A DNA stretch of 27,248 nucleotides, taken from contig JAKSDC010000222.1 of NCBI GenBank assembly GCA_022360275.1, positions 1 through 27,248 on the forward strand. The letters run 5' to 3'. The position numbers and the translations under genes were made by a program. The first letter of the stretch is position 1, and each line of letters starts with the position of its first letter. Shown here in pieces: positions 7,656 to 15,235 of the stretch. A model generated the notes under the pieces. That model did not search any database. It was not told the origin of the DNA and was given only the letters and a program-made list of their open reading frames with translations. Source of the stretch: Chlorobiales bacterium. Its GTDB lineage: Bacteria > Bacteroidota > Chlorobiia > Chlorobiales > Chlorobiaceae.

Positions 7656-8906
7656 ATGCCCGAACAGATTCTTACCGTCAGCGAACTCACCAGTGATGTC
7701 AAGTCACTACTTGAAAACAATTTTTCCTCCGTGAGCGTGAGGGGAGAAATATCCAACTTCAAGCTTCCGAGTTCAGGGCACATCTACATGACCCTGAAAG
7801 ACGAGGGCGCACAGATTCCGGCGGTTATCTGGAAAAACATCCGCATGAGGCTCTCCGCCAACCTTAAGGACGGTCTGGAAATCATTGCCCGCGGACGCCT
7901 CGAGGTATACCCTCCTTCAGGGCGCTATCAACTTATCTGCACTTCGGTTGTCCTTGCCGGCGAAGGAACGTTGCAGCTTGCCTACGCCATGCTTCTGGAG
8001 AAGCTTGCCTCCAAAGGTTATTTCAACCAGGAACATAAAAAAACGCTGCCGGCTATCCCGGAGAAAATCGGTCTGATCACCTCAGCCACAGGAGCGGTCA
8101 TAGAAGACATGAGCAATGTTCTCGAGCGCCGTTTCCCTGCAGCGAGGCTTCTGCTCTATCCGGTAAAGGTTCAGGGTGAAGACGCTGCACAAAACGTCAT
8201 CGAGGCACTTGTTTATTTTAACAAACTTTCCGATCCGTCACACAAACCCGATGTCATTATCGTGGCAAGGGGAGGGGGCTCTCTCGAGGATCTTCAGGCA
8301 TTCAACGAAGAGGCGGTTGCTCTGTCGATTTTCGGCTCGGAAATACCGGTTATCAGTGCAGTCGGCCATGAAACAGATGTAACTATCGCCGATATGGTCG
8401 CAGATATGCGTGCGGGAACGCCTTCGATAGCTGCTGAAATTGCCGCTCCAGATACCCGGGAACTTCTTCGACACTGTGACAACCTGCTCAACAGCCAAAG
8501 TACGGCTCTTCGTGCAAAAGTCGAAGGCACTGAAAGGCAACTCGATTCTCTGCTCGGAAGTTATGCTTTCAACCGCCCGCAGATAAAGGTTGAACAGTTG
8601 TACGAACGAATCAGCCACCTTGTCAGGCACATGCAACAGTCTGTCGGGAATGCAATCAGACACGCTGAACACAACTTCTCAGCCGTCACCGAAAGACTGG
8701 TCCTGCTTGATTACCGGAAAACACTTGAAAGAGGGTTCACCCTGTTCAGGCAAGACAACGCGTATGCCACGTCAAGCACATCCGTCCGAAAAGCCGACAA
8801 AGCATCGGTGATCTTCCACGATGGCGAAATAGGGGTTGAAGTCATGCCCGACACACCTTCTCCCGAAACACCCGCCGGACAAGATCAAGCTCCTCCGGCG
8901 TGTTGA
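7656..8906 (+). CDS. xseA: Exodeoxyribonuclease VII large subunit
   Basis: A 416-residue (from this start) large subunit of the single-strand exonuclease ExoVII, which works with several copies of XseB. The N-terminal OB-fold (about 1-100) carries L-T-V-S-E-L and E-I-S-N-F-K-x-x-S-S-G-H. The catalytic domain carries I-G-L-I-T-S-x-T-G-A-V-I-x-D (138-151), A-R-G-G-G-S-x-E-D-L (204-212) and I-S-A-V-G-H-E-T-D (233-241), then R-A-G-T-P-S-x-A-A-E. An in-frame ATG at 7596 would add 20 residues. The later start is preferred because homology begins at M-P-E-Q-x-L-T-V-S-E-L and a candidate promoter sits too close to the first ATG. xseB is not in the window. The 3' end overlaps kdsB by 65 bases. Confidence 0.93.
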   Translation: MPEQILTVSELTSDVKSLLENNFSSVSVRGEISNFKLPSSGHIYMTLKDEGAQIPAVIWKNIRMRLSANLKDGLEIIARGRLEVYPPSGRYQLICTSVVLAGEGTLQLAYAMLLEKLASKGYFNQEHKKTLPAIPEKIGLITSATGAVIEDMSNVLERRFPAARLLLYPVKVQGEDAAQNVIEALVYFNKLSDPSHKPDVIIVARGGGSLEDLQAFNEEAVALSIFGSEIPVISAVGHETDVTIADMVADMRAGTPSIAAEIAAPDTRELLRHCDNLLNSQSTALRAKVEGTERQLDSLLGSYAFNRPQIKVEQLYERISHLVRHMQQSVGNAIRHAEHNFSAVTERLVLLDYRKTLERGFTLFRQDNAYATSSTSVRKADKASVIFHDGEIGVEVMPDTPSPETPAGQDQAPPAC

Positions 8907-9591
8907 CCCCGGGAGAATCTATCGTGGTTTCCACACATTGTATCCGGTAACCGTTTTCGAGAAGACGCAGTTGTTCAAGTGACTCCTCCCTTTCAAGCAT
9001 GGAAGGCCCAAGCATTGCAAAGTCCTGCAGCACCTCTCTTTTGAATGCGTAAATCCCGATATGACGGAAAAAGGTCGTCGAAGCGTTCCTTACCTGCTGA
9101 AAGGGAATCTGGCTGCGAGAGAAGTACAGGGCATATCCATTCCTGTCCATGACGACCTTCACGATATGCCGGTCACTGATCGTCGTGTAATCACCGGGAA
9201 GAACCGGGTACACCAGCGTCACACAGTCAGGACTCTCTCCTCGAAGATACGGCTCCGCAACACGATCGATATTGCCGGGATCGATCAACGGTTCGTCACC
9301 CTGCAAGTTGATCAAAATATCCCCCTCAATCTTTGATGCTGCGTCGGCAATACGTTCTGTTCCGCAACGCGCCTCCCCGGTCATAACCACCTCGGCGCCA
9401 ACAGACTGCAGCACACCTGCAATTTCACTGCTGTCGGTAGCCACAACCACGCGCTCGGTGCAACGTGCCAGCATTGCCCGCTGAAACGTCCTGACAATGA
9501 GGGGTTCTCCTTCGAGGTCGACAAGCATTTTCCTCTTCAGCCTGCTTGAATCAAGCCTTGCCGGAATAACGATAACTATTTTCATAAACAA
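8842..9591 (-). CDS. kdsB: 3-deoxy-manno-octulosonate cytidylyltransferase (CMP-KDO synthetase)
   Basis: A 249-residue cytoplasmic enzyme that makes CMP-KDO from CTP and KDO for the inner core of lipopolysaccharide. The N-terminal nucleotide-binding signature I-P-A-R-x-x-S-S-R-L is present, although the next positions read K-R-K-M-L where many homologues have P-x-K-x-L. R-C-G-T-E-R-I-A-D-A and N-L-Q-G-D-E-P-L-I are strong KdsB motifs, and H-I-G-I-Y-A-F follows as expected. An ATG two codons downstream (9585) is an equally likely start. It is the last gene of the minus-strand run from gatC, 166 bases after dtd, and its 3' end converges on xseA with overlap. It indicates a Gram-negative envelope. 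Confidence 0.93.
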   Translation of the reverse strand: MFMKIVIVIPARLDSSRLKRKMLVDLEGEPLIVRTFQRAMLARCTERVVVATDSSEIAGVLQSVGAEVVMTGEARCGTERIADAASKIEGDILINLQGDEPLIDPGNIDRVAEPYLRGESPDCVTLVYPVLPGDYTTISDRHIVKVVMDRNGYALYFSRSQIPFQQVRNASTTFFRHIGIYAFKREVLQDFAMLGPSMLEREESLEQLRLLENGYRIQCVETTIDSPGVNTPEELDLVRRVFREKVCRA

Positions 9592-9757
9592 AAGGGCTTG
9601 TTAGCACAACAAATCGACGGCTTGACAAATCTCGTACGGGCGAAAAATCTTTCGACCCTTCATACAGCCCCACTACTTACTGTAACCGAGCACTTTCCCG
9701 ATAAATCGGCCCCCTCCTGCAACTCGTACCCGTCTTTCAAAACTCCTGTGTCACTTG

Positions 9758-10210
9758 TCACTGCTTTAAAGGCGTGTCAACAATCAGCGTCACAGGACCG
9801 TCGTTGACGAGGCGCACCTGCATCTCCGCCCCGAAACAGCCGGTCTCGATGCGCAGGGAGCATTCGGAGCGGATGGTTTCGACAAACCGGTTATAGAGAT
9901 CTTTCGCCTTGCTGAACGGTGCAGAAACTGAAAAGCCCGGCCGGTTCCCCCTGCTCGTGTCGCCGTACAGGGTAAATTGTGAAACGAGAAGAAGGTCCCC
10001 TCGAATATCCAGAACAGAACGGTTCATTTTTCCCCCGCTGTCTTCAAAGATTCTGAGATTGAGAACCTTGCGAACCATCCAGGCAATCTCCTTTTCTTCG
10101 TCCCCTGGTGCCATAGCGAGCAGCACCAGAAGCCCGGGACCTATTCGGGAATACAGGCTGCCGTTTACCGTAACCGACGCTTCTCCTACTCTCTGGATTA
10201 CCGTTCTCAT
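9758..10210 (-). CDS. dtd: D-aminoacyl-tRNA deacylase
   Basis: A 150-residue enzyme that hydrolyses D-aminoacyl-tRNA (and mischarged Gly-tRNA), recycling tRNA and guarding chirality in translation. The start at M-R-T-V-I-Q-R-V is the canonical N-terminus; an in-frame ATG 18 codons upstream would run into the preceding gene and is unlikely. Diagnostic motifs are S-Q-F-T-L (77-81) and N-D-G-P-V-T (136-141), the latter holding the cross-subunit Gly-Pro that screens out L-amino acids. The gene follows the DUF167 gene by 13 bases and is probably in one transcript with it and gatC. The protein acts as a homodimer. Confidence 0.94.
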   Translation of the reverse strand: MRTVIQRVGEASVTVNGSLYSRIGPGLLVLLAMAPGDEEKEIAWMVRKVLNLRIFEDSGGKMNRSVLDIRGDLLLVSQFTLYGDTSRGNRPGFSVSAPFSKAKDLYNRFVETIRSECSLRIETGCFGAEMQVRLVNDGPVTLIVDTPLKQ

Positions 10211-10223
10211 TGAACAACCGTCT

Positions 10224-10544
10224 TCAGGAGACAACTGAAAGGCAGGGCGCGATTTTTTCTGCAAACTCCACGGCAGACAATCCCTCGACCCTTACCCGCT
10301 TCTTTTTTCCGCTGTGCCCGGCAACAATCTCAACTTGGCTCTTTGCAACGCCGAGTGTTCGGGCCAGCAGCCTGCAGCACTCCAGGTTCGCCCCCCCGTC
10401 TACCGGCGGTGCTCTCAGGTTCACTTTCACATAGCCGTCATGCTCACCCGCCACCATGCTTGTCGAGGAACGGGGCCGGGCGGCAACAGAAAAAATGACC
10501 CCACCATCTTTTTCCTGGATCTGAAGCGTGCAAAAATTTTTCAC
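10224..10544 (-). CDS. DUF167 (YggU-like) family protein
   Basis: A 106-residue protein of the DUF167/YggU family. Family features are the A-A-R-P-R-S-S-x-S segment near residue 21, the conserved A-P-P-V-D-G-G-A-N (45-53), and S-Q-V-E-I-V-A-G-H-S-G-K-K-K-R-V-R-V (68-85). The small alpha/beta fold is known but its biochemical role is not. Translation appears to start at a GTG that overlaps the gatC stop codon (GTGA), so it should be translationally coupled to gatC. The neighbours gatC and dtd both act in tRNA charging quality, but no role for this protein follows from that. Confidence 0.85.
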   Translation of the reverse strand: MKNFCTLQIQEKDGGVIFSVAARPRSSTSMVAGEHDGYVKVNLRAPPVDGGANLECCRLLARTLGVAKSQVEIVAGHSGKKKRVRVEGLSAVEFAEKIAPCLSVVS

Positions 10545-10828
10545 CCGATGACCTTTGGCACTCTGAAAAAACGATCGAGCTTGTCCGGGGCGTTCATAAG
10601 GGCAACCTCATTGGGTATCGACTCCTGGCGGAGGTCCTCACGGAGCACGTTTACCTGATCATGTATGCTGCTCAACGGTTCGACGCCTTCCGTGTCGACC
10701 TCGCTGAGCTTCTCGATATAGTGAAGGATAGCATTCAACTCAATGGTCATCTTCTTTTTTTCAGCATCGGTAAAGCTAAGCCTTGCCAGCTCGGCGATAT
10801 ATGCGACATCTTTTTCAGTTACAGACAT
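10541..10828 (-). CDS. gatC: Asp-tRNA(Asn)/Glu-tRNA(Gln) amidotransferase subunit C
   Basis: A 95-residue GatC, the small subunit that clamps GatA and GatB in the enzyme that amidates misacylated Glu-tRNA(Gln) and Asp-tRNA(Asn). The signature is clear: V-A-Y-I-A-E-L-A-R-L near the start, a central I-L-x-Y-I-x-K-L-x-E-V-D-T-E-G-V-E-P, and a C-terminal L-R-E-D motif followed by A-P-x-x-x-x-x-F-F-R-V-P-K-V-I. Length is normal. gatA and gatB are not in the window. It is the first gene of a minus-strand run and overlaps the DUF167 gene by 4 bases. Confidence 0.95.
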   Translation of the reverse strand: MSVTEKDVAYIAELARLSFTDAEKKKMTIELNAILHYIEKLSEVDTEGVEPLSSIHDQVNVLREDLRQESIPNEVALMNAPDKLDRFFRVPKVIG

Positions 10829-10923
10829 GGATAGGACAAGTTAATCGTTATACATGATCGGTATCATTTGAAACCCGATCAACAGAAAGCGCTCAAGGTA
10901 ATAAAAATGCTGCTGTTTTACAT

Positions 10924-10940
10924 GGGGCACGGAGTGCCCC
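10924..10940 (-). terminator. Strong GC hairpin downstream of gltA
   Basis: GGGGCAC (10924-10930) pairs perfectly with GTGCCCC (10934-10940) around a 3-base loop. It lies 7 bases beyond the gltA stop codon on the minus strand. The T-rich run follows only after about 17 bases on that strand, so it is a non-canonical terminator or RNA 3' stabiliser. It also separates gltA from the gatC run on the same strand. Confidence 0.6.
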
Positions 10941-10946
10941 GAAGTA

Positions 10947-12281
10947 TCATAATCTGCATATACCGATTTTTTTCTCGATGGGCTGTGTCAGTTTCGGACG
11001 GTTCTCTATGGGCACGTAATCGCGTTTGTCATCCCCGAGATACATCTGTCTGGGACGGGCTATTTTCTGCTCTTCGTCGTTCATGTGCTCCGTCCACTGC
11101 GCAAGCCATCCGGGAGTTCTGCCGATAGCAAAAAGAACCGGGAACATATCCAGCGGGAAACCCATTGCCTGATAGATCAGGCCGGAATAGAAATCAACGT
11201 TCGGATACAGTTTCCGGCTGATAAAGTACTCATCCTCGAGAGCGATTTTTTCAAGCTCCAGCGCAATATCCAGTAAAGCATTCCGGCCGGTAACCTCAAA
11301 AACATCGAAAGCAATCTTTTTGATGATTTTCGCTCTCGGATCATAGTTTTTATAGACCCTGTGCCCGAAACCCATAAGCCGCCCTTCGCCGGACTTGACC
11401 GATTTAATGAATTCGGGCACTTTGTCAAGCGACCCTATTCGTTCCAGCATGCGGATAACCGCTTCGTTCGCTCCTCCATGTAACGGACCGTAGAGCGCCG
11501 CACACCCTGCAGCGAGAGCGGAGTAGGGATCGACCTGCGAGCTTCCGACAGAACGCACGGCGCTTGCCGAGCAATTCTGTTCATGGTCGGCATGCAGGAT
11601 AAACAAAACATCCAGTGCTTTTTCCAGAACCGGATCGGGAGAATATCTCAGCTCGGTCATTTTGAACATCATGGAAAGGAAATTCCCGGCATAACTGAGA
11701 TCATTGTCAGGAAGCACGTAAGGAAACCCCATGCTGTGGCGGAAACTCATTGCGGCAAGAGTCGGCATTTTACCGATCAGGCGCCGTACCTGAAGTTTTC
11801 TTGATTCCTTATCGAAAATATTTTTTGCATCGGGATAAAAGGTTGAAAGTGCCCCGACCGTCCCGACAAGAATTCCCATCGGATGACCGTCATAACGAAA
11901 CCCATCCATGAACTTTGTCAGATTGGAATGCACCATGGTATGCATCTCTATATTGTGCTTCCATGCCTCAAGCCGCTCTTTGTCCGGGAGTTCACCTTTG
12001 ATCAACAGGTACGCTGTTTCAAGAAAAGAGCTTTTTTCGGCAAGCTGCTCGATGGGGTATCCCCTGTAGCGGAGAATTCCTTTTTCACCATCGATAAAGG
12101 TTATCATGCTTTTGCACGACGCGGTATTGAGATATCCGGGATCATAACCGAGAAGCCCGAAATCGTCACCGGAAACCTTTATCTGCCTGAGGTCCATTGT
12201 CCTGATGGTACCGCACTCTATAGGAACTTCATAGGTTTTTCCGGTGCGGTTATCCGTGATAGTCAGGGAGTTGTCTGACAT
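10947..12281 (-). CDS. gltA: Citrate synthase (type II, hexameric-like)
   Basis: A 444-residue citrate synthase, which condenses oxaloacetate and acetyl-CoA in the cytoplasm. Active-site residues are all present: H230/H233 in H-A-D-H-E-Q-N, H268 in G-P-L-H-G-G-A-N-E-A, H307 in G-F-G-H-R-V-Y and D363 in N-V-D-F-Y-S-G. The N-terminal strand domain (about 1-60) and length fit the Gram-negative type II enzyme, which is often NADH-inhibited. The start M-S-D-N at 12281 is chosen because homologues begin there; an in-frame ATG 11 codons upstream (12314) adds only a Lys-rich tail. In a green sulfur bacterium the reductive TCA cycle uses ATP-citrate lyase, so this enzyme serves oxidative flux, glutamate supply or mixotrophy. 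Confidence 0.95.
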   Translation of the reverse strand: MSDNSLTITDNRTGKTYEVPIECGTIRTMDLRQIKVSGDDFGLLGYDPGYLNTASCKSMITFIDGEKGILRYRGYPIEQLAEKSSFLETAYLLIKGELPDKERLEAWKHNIEMHTMVHSNLTKFMDGFRYDGHPMGILVGTVGALSTFYPDAKNIFDKESRKLQVRRLIGKMPTLAAMSFRHSMGFPYVLPDNDLSYAGNFLSMMFKMTELRYSPDPVLEKALDVLFILHADHEQNCSASAVRSVGSSQVDPYSALAAGCAALYGPLHGGANEAVIRMLERIGSLDKVPEFIKSVKSGEGRLMGFGHRVYKNYDPRAKIIKKIAFDVFEVTGRNALLDIALELEKIALEDEYFISRKLYPNVDFYSGLIYQAMGFPLDMFPVLFAIGRTPGWLAQWTEHMNDEEQKIARPRQMYLGDDKRDYVPIENRPKLTQPIEKKIGICRL

Positions 12282-12439
12282 AATTGTACAATCTTTTTTA
12301 TGTTTTTCGTTCAAAGCTCGTGCGATCTTTTTGCCCTAAAACCTAACACATCCGCCCCCCCTGATCATTCCCGGCCGGCACTTTCTTTTTTGAGAAACAG
12401 GAACAAGAGAACCATCTTTTGAAACACCGGATGCCGAAA

Positions 12440-13951
12440 CTACTTGTAACGCCTTATCTCTCCCTGACGTAAACGATCAAAGTATGAATCGAGATCCCGT
12501 TTCACACCGGGAGCAAGAAGGTACAAACCAACGATGTTTGGAAATGACATGGCAAAAATCATGGCGTCGGTAAAATCGATCACAGAGTTCAGGTTCATAG
12601 CCGAACCGAGCACAATAAAGCAGCAGAACAACAGCTTGTAACTGACGTCTGCGCTCCTGCTTTCACCGAAAATATAGGTCCATGCTTTCAAGCCGTAGTA
12701 TGACCAGGAGATCATTGTAGAAAAAGCAAAAAGCAGCACGGCAACGCTCAGTATGTAGGGGAACCAGAAAATCATCTGCTCAAAAGCTTTTGACGTAAGA
12801 GCAATGCCATCCATGCCTTGTTCGGTGTACAAGCCGGAAAGAATGATCACGAGCGCCGTCATGGTACAGATCACTACCGTATCGAGAAACGGCTCCAATA
12901 AAGCCACAAACCCTTCGGTCACCGGCTCGTCGGTCTTGACCGCAGAATGCGCAATCGGAGCCGAACCGATTCCGGCTTCGTTTGAAAATGCTGCACGCCT
13001 GAACCCCTGAATCAGTACCCCGACAACACCCCCGTACAGTGCTTCCGGCGCAAAAGCCCCTCTTAGAATCTGCATAAAAGCTTGAGGAAGAAAAGAGATG
13101 TGAGAAAAAATGATAAAAAGAGCAGCCGCAACATAGACTGCAACCATAACCGGCACAAGCTTCGAGGTAACCCTGACGATCGACTTGATTCCGCCTATGA
13201 TAACCAAACCGACAAGAATCGCCATGACCAGCCCGAAAAACCATCCCTGTTGATACAGGAAACTTTGTTCGCCTCCGGTTGCTACCAGTGTCTGCTTGAA
13301 GGCCTGGTTGGCCTGAAACATGTTCCCCCCGCCAAAAGATCCTCCGATACACATGACCGCGAAAAAAAATGCAAGTGCCTTTCCGATACCTGCAAAGCCC
13401 TTCTCGGCAAACCCCTTGCTGAGATAGTACATCGGACCTCCGGAAACGGAACCATTTTCATTGATCTTCCTGTACTTGACTCCCAGGGTACATTCTACAA
13501 ACTTCGATGACATGCCGAACAGACCGCCGAGAATCATCCATAAAGTCGCACCCGGGCCTCCAAGGGTAATGGCAACGGCAACACCGGCAATATTGCCAAG
13601 CCCTACGGTTGCGGAAAGAGCGGCCGTCAAGGCCTGGAAATGAGAAACCTCTCCCTGCTGTTTGTCAGGAGAATCGTAGATACCGCGTACCAGCTCGACA
13701 GCGTGTTTAAAACCCCTCAGATTGACAAAACCCATGTATACGGTAAACCCGACAGCGGCAACGATCAACCAGAGCAGAACAAAAGGAAAACTGATGCCCC
13801 CGATCGATACGGAGAAAAACACAATCTTGAACATGAACGCTGTAAGGGGAGCCATGGCGTCATTGATACGTTCATCTATTCCGCGGGCAAAAAGCTCAAA
13901 AGGAAAAAACGCATGTATCAACAAGGCGGCAAGAACGAAAAATGGCTTCAT
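12440..13951 (-). CDS. Sodium:alanine/glycine symporter (AGCS family)
   Basis: A 503-residue integral membrane transporter of the alanine/glycine:cation symporter family (AlsT/DagA-like), importing small neutral amino acids with Na+ (or H+). A hydrophobic N-terminal segment is followed by about ten further membrane helices. The family motif G-L-G-N-I-A-G-V-A-V-A-I is at about residues 117-128, followed by G-G-P-G-A-x-x-W-M. S-G-G-P-M-Y-Y-L and the F-S-N-E-A-G-I-G-S-A-P-I-A-H region are also diagnostic. The stop is about 160 bases upstream of the gltA start on the same strand; co-transcription is possible but not shown. Specificity between alanine and glycine cannot be read from sequence. Confidence 0.92.
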   Translation of the reverse strand: MKPFFVLAALLIHAFFPFELFARGIDERINDAMAPLTAFMFKIVFFSVSIGGISFPFVLLWLIVAAVGFTVYMGFVNLRGFKHAVELVRGIYDSPDKQQGEVSHFQALTAALSATVGLGNIAGVAVAITLGGPGATLWMILGGLFGMSSKFVECTLGVKYRKINENGSVSGGPMYYLSKGFAEKGFAGIGKALAFFFAVMCIGGSFGGGNMFQANQAFKQTLVATGGEQSFLYQQGWFFGLVMAILVGLVIIGGIKSIVRVTSKLVPVMVAVYVAAALFIIFSHISFLPQAFMQILRGAFAPEALYGGVVGVLIQGFRRAAFSNEAGIGSAPIAHSAVKTDEPVTEGFVALLEPFLDTVVICTMTALVIILSGLYTEQGMDGIALTSKAFEQMIFWFPYILSVAVLLFAFSTMISWSYYGLKAWTYIFGESRSADVSYKLLFCCFIVLGSAMNLNSVIDFTDAMIFAMSFPNIVGLYLLAPGVKRDLDSYFDRLRQGEIRRYK

Positions 13952-14158
13952 AGGTTATCGAGCTGGTCTACATGCAGAAAAGAGCGGATCCAGTGCCGTC
14001 ATGGGCCGTGGACCATGTAAACACAGTATGATATGAAAGTTGATTGCTAATGCAGGATAGTCTGCAACGCTCCGTCAAGCTGTTAATATAAGAAGAATTA
14101 AAATGAAAAAACTTTTTGGAAGGAGCCATAAATATTTCTACATTTACAACTCTTTCCA

Positions 14159-14233
14159 GGAGCTGTAGCTCAGTTTGGTTAGAGCGCCTGCCTGTCACGC
14201 AGGAGGCCGCGGGTTCGAGTCCCGTCAGCTCCG
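14159..14233 (+). tRNA. tRNA-Asp (anticodon GTC)
   Basis: A complete cloverleaf of 75 bases. The acceptor stem GGAGCTG (14159-14165) pairs with CAGCTCC (14226-14232) and G is the discriminator base. The D-arm GCTC...GAGC, an anticodon arm CCTGC-CTGTCAC-GCAGG with GTC anticodon, a 5-base variable loop and a T-arm with TTCGAGT loop (one G-T pair) are all intact. CCA is not encoded. No convincing promoter hexamers or terminator are visible close by. It is divergent from the symporter gene and convergent with the NYN-domain gene. Confidence 0.97.
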
Positions 14234-14299
14234 CAGCTTTTCCCCTGTTCGTCCGTATACCCCGGTGTAAACTTTCCACAGCTCGTGCACCGCCCTCAG

Positions 14300-14326
14300 C
14301 AGCTCAACAAATCAAATCAACAATTC
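14300..14326. repeat. TCAACAAT-type microrepeat abutting the NYN gene stop codon
   Basis: Bases 14300-14326 consist of imperfect TCAACAA/TCAAAT/TCAACAATT units and end exactly at the minus-strand stop codon (14327-14329). Related tracts lie at 17886-17912 and 25953-26000; the 11-mer CAGCTCAACAA is shared exactly with 25990-26000. Confidence 0.65.
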
Positions 14327-15070
14327 TTACTCCTTCTTCCTCTTGTCCTTCAGATAAATGGATTTCGATTGGCCGTCCGAGGCAGTACGCTCGTCAAGCT
14401 CGAACAGTTTCGCTGCTTTTACCAGTTCACCGAGTTTGCCGTATCCGTAGTTTCTCGGATCGAATTCCGGTGACTGTTTGGCAATAGTATTTCCCACGGT
14501 TGCCAGATGCGCCCATCCGCCCTCATCCGAGGCCGAATCAACGGCGTTTCTCAGAAGACGAACCAGCCGGGTATCTTTTTTGAGCTCGGCGGTTGATTTT
14601 CTTGCAATAGCATCGCTTTCATTGGTTTTGGCCCGAAGCACCTCGGTATAAATGAACTTATCACATGCGGATACAAATGCAGATGGCGTCTTTTTTTCTC
14701 CGAAACCGTAAACGAAAAGCCCTGATTCACGAATCCTCGATGCCAGTTTCGTAAAGTCACTGTCGCTCGACACAATACAGAAACCGTCAAAGTTGCCCGT
14801 ATAGAGGAGATCCATCGCATCGATGATCATGGCACTGTCGGTTGCATTCTTCCCTCTGGTATAGCCAAACTGCTGAATCGGCTGTACTGAATGCTCCAGC
14901 AGAACCTCCTTCCATCCCCTGAGAACCTGGGAGGTCCAGTCCCCATAAATCCTTTTGGCACTTGCTACACCGTATTTTGCAATTTCCGCAAGAAGCCCCT
15001 CAATAATCGAGGCCTGGGTATTGTCGGCATCGATAAGGACCGCAAGTCTCTGGGTTTTCTCGGCAGCCAT
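14327..15070 (-). CDS. NYN-domain putative ribonuclease with C-terminal OST-HTH/LOTUS domain
   Basis: A 247-residue two-domain protein. The N-terminal NYN (PIN-like) domain has the acidic metal-binding pattern expected of a Mg-dependent RNase: I-D-A-D-N (13-17), D78 and D84 in N-A-T-D-S-A-M-I-I-D-A-M-D, and S-S-D-S-D-F-T (101-107). The C-terminal part (about 167-243) matches an OST-HTH/LOTUS RNA-binding domain, with G-G-W-A-x-L-x-x-V-G-N and the N-Y-G-Y-G-K-L-G-E-L-V core. Bacterial proteins with this architecture are widespread but their targets are mostly unknown. The gene stands alone, convergent with tRNA-Asp. A TCAACAAT-type microrepeat starts directly after its stop codon. Confidence 0.85.
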   Translation of the reverse strand: MAAEKTQRLAVLIDADNTQASIIEGLLAEIAKYGVASAKRIYGDWTSQVLRGWKEVLLEHSVQPIQQFGYTRGKNATDSAMIIDAMDLLYTGNFDGFCIVSSDSDFTKLASRIRESGLFVYGFGEKKTPSAFVSACDKFIYTEVLRAKTNESDAIARKSTAELKKDTRLVRLLRNAVDSASDEGGWAHLATVGNTIAKQSPEFDPRNYGYGKLGELVKAAKLFELDERTASDGQSKSIYLKDKRKKE

Positions 15071-15235
15071 AACGTATCATTAAATAAGGTTTACTGTTAG
15101 CCCCACCTATACTGGATAGTAACACCCTGATCAATCGTTTCAAACTGTTTCGTAAATAGTGTGACCTGTTACCTGTCTTCAGCAAACAAGACAAGACTGC
15201 CTTACAGCATAATCATGCCCCCGTGTAATCTTCTA

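Noticed and set aside
9638..9656. Hairpin GGGcGAAA/TTTCgaCCC between kdsB and dtd as a terminator
   Set aside because: The stem is interrupted by mismatches and lacks a T-run on the minus strand, so it is too weak to call.
14103..14168. Short ORF of 21 codons running into tRNA-Asp
   Set aside because: It ends within the tRNA and has no supporting features; it is more likely tRNA leader sequence.
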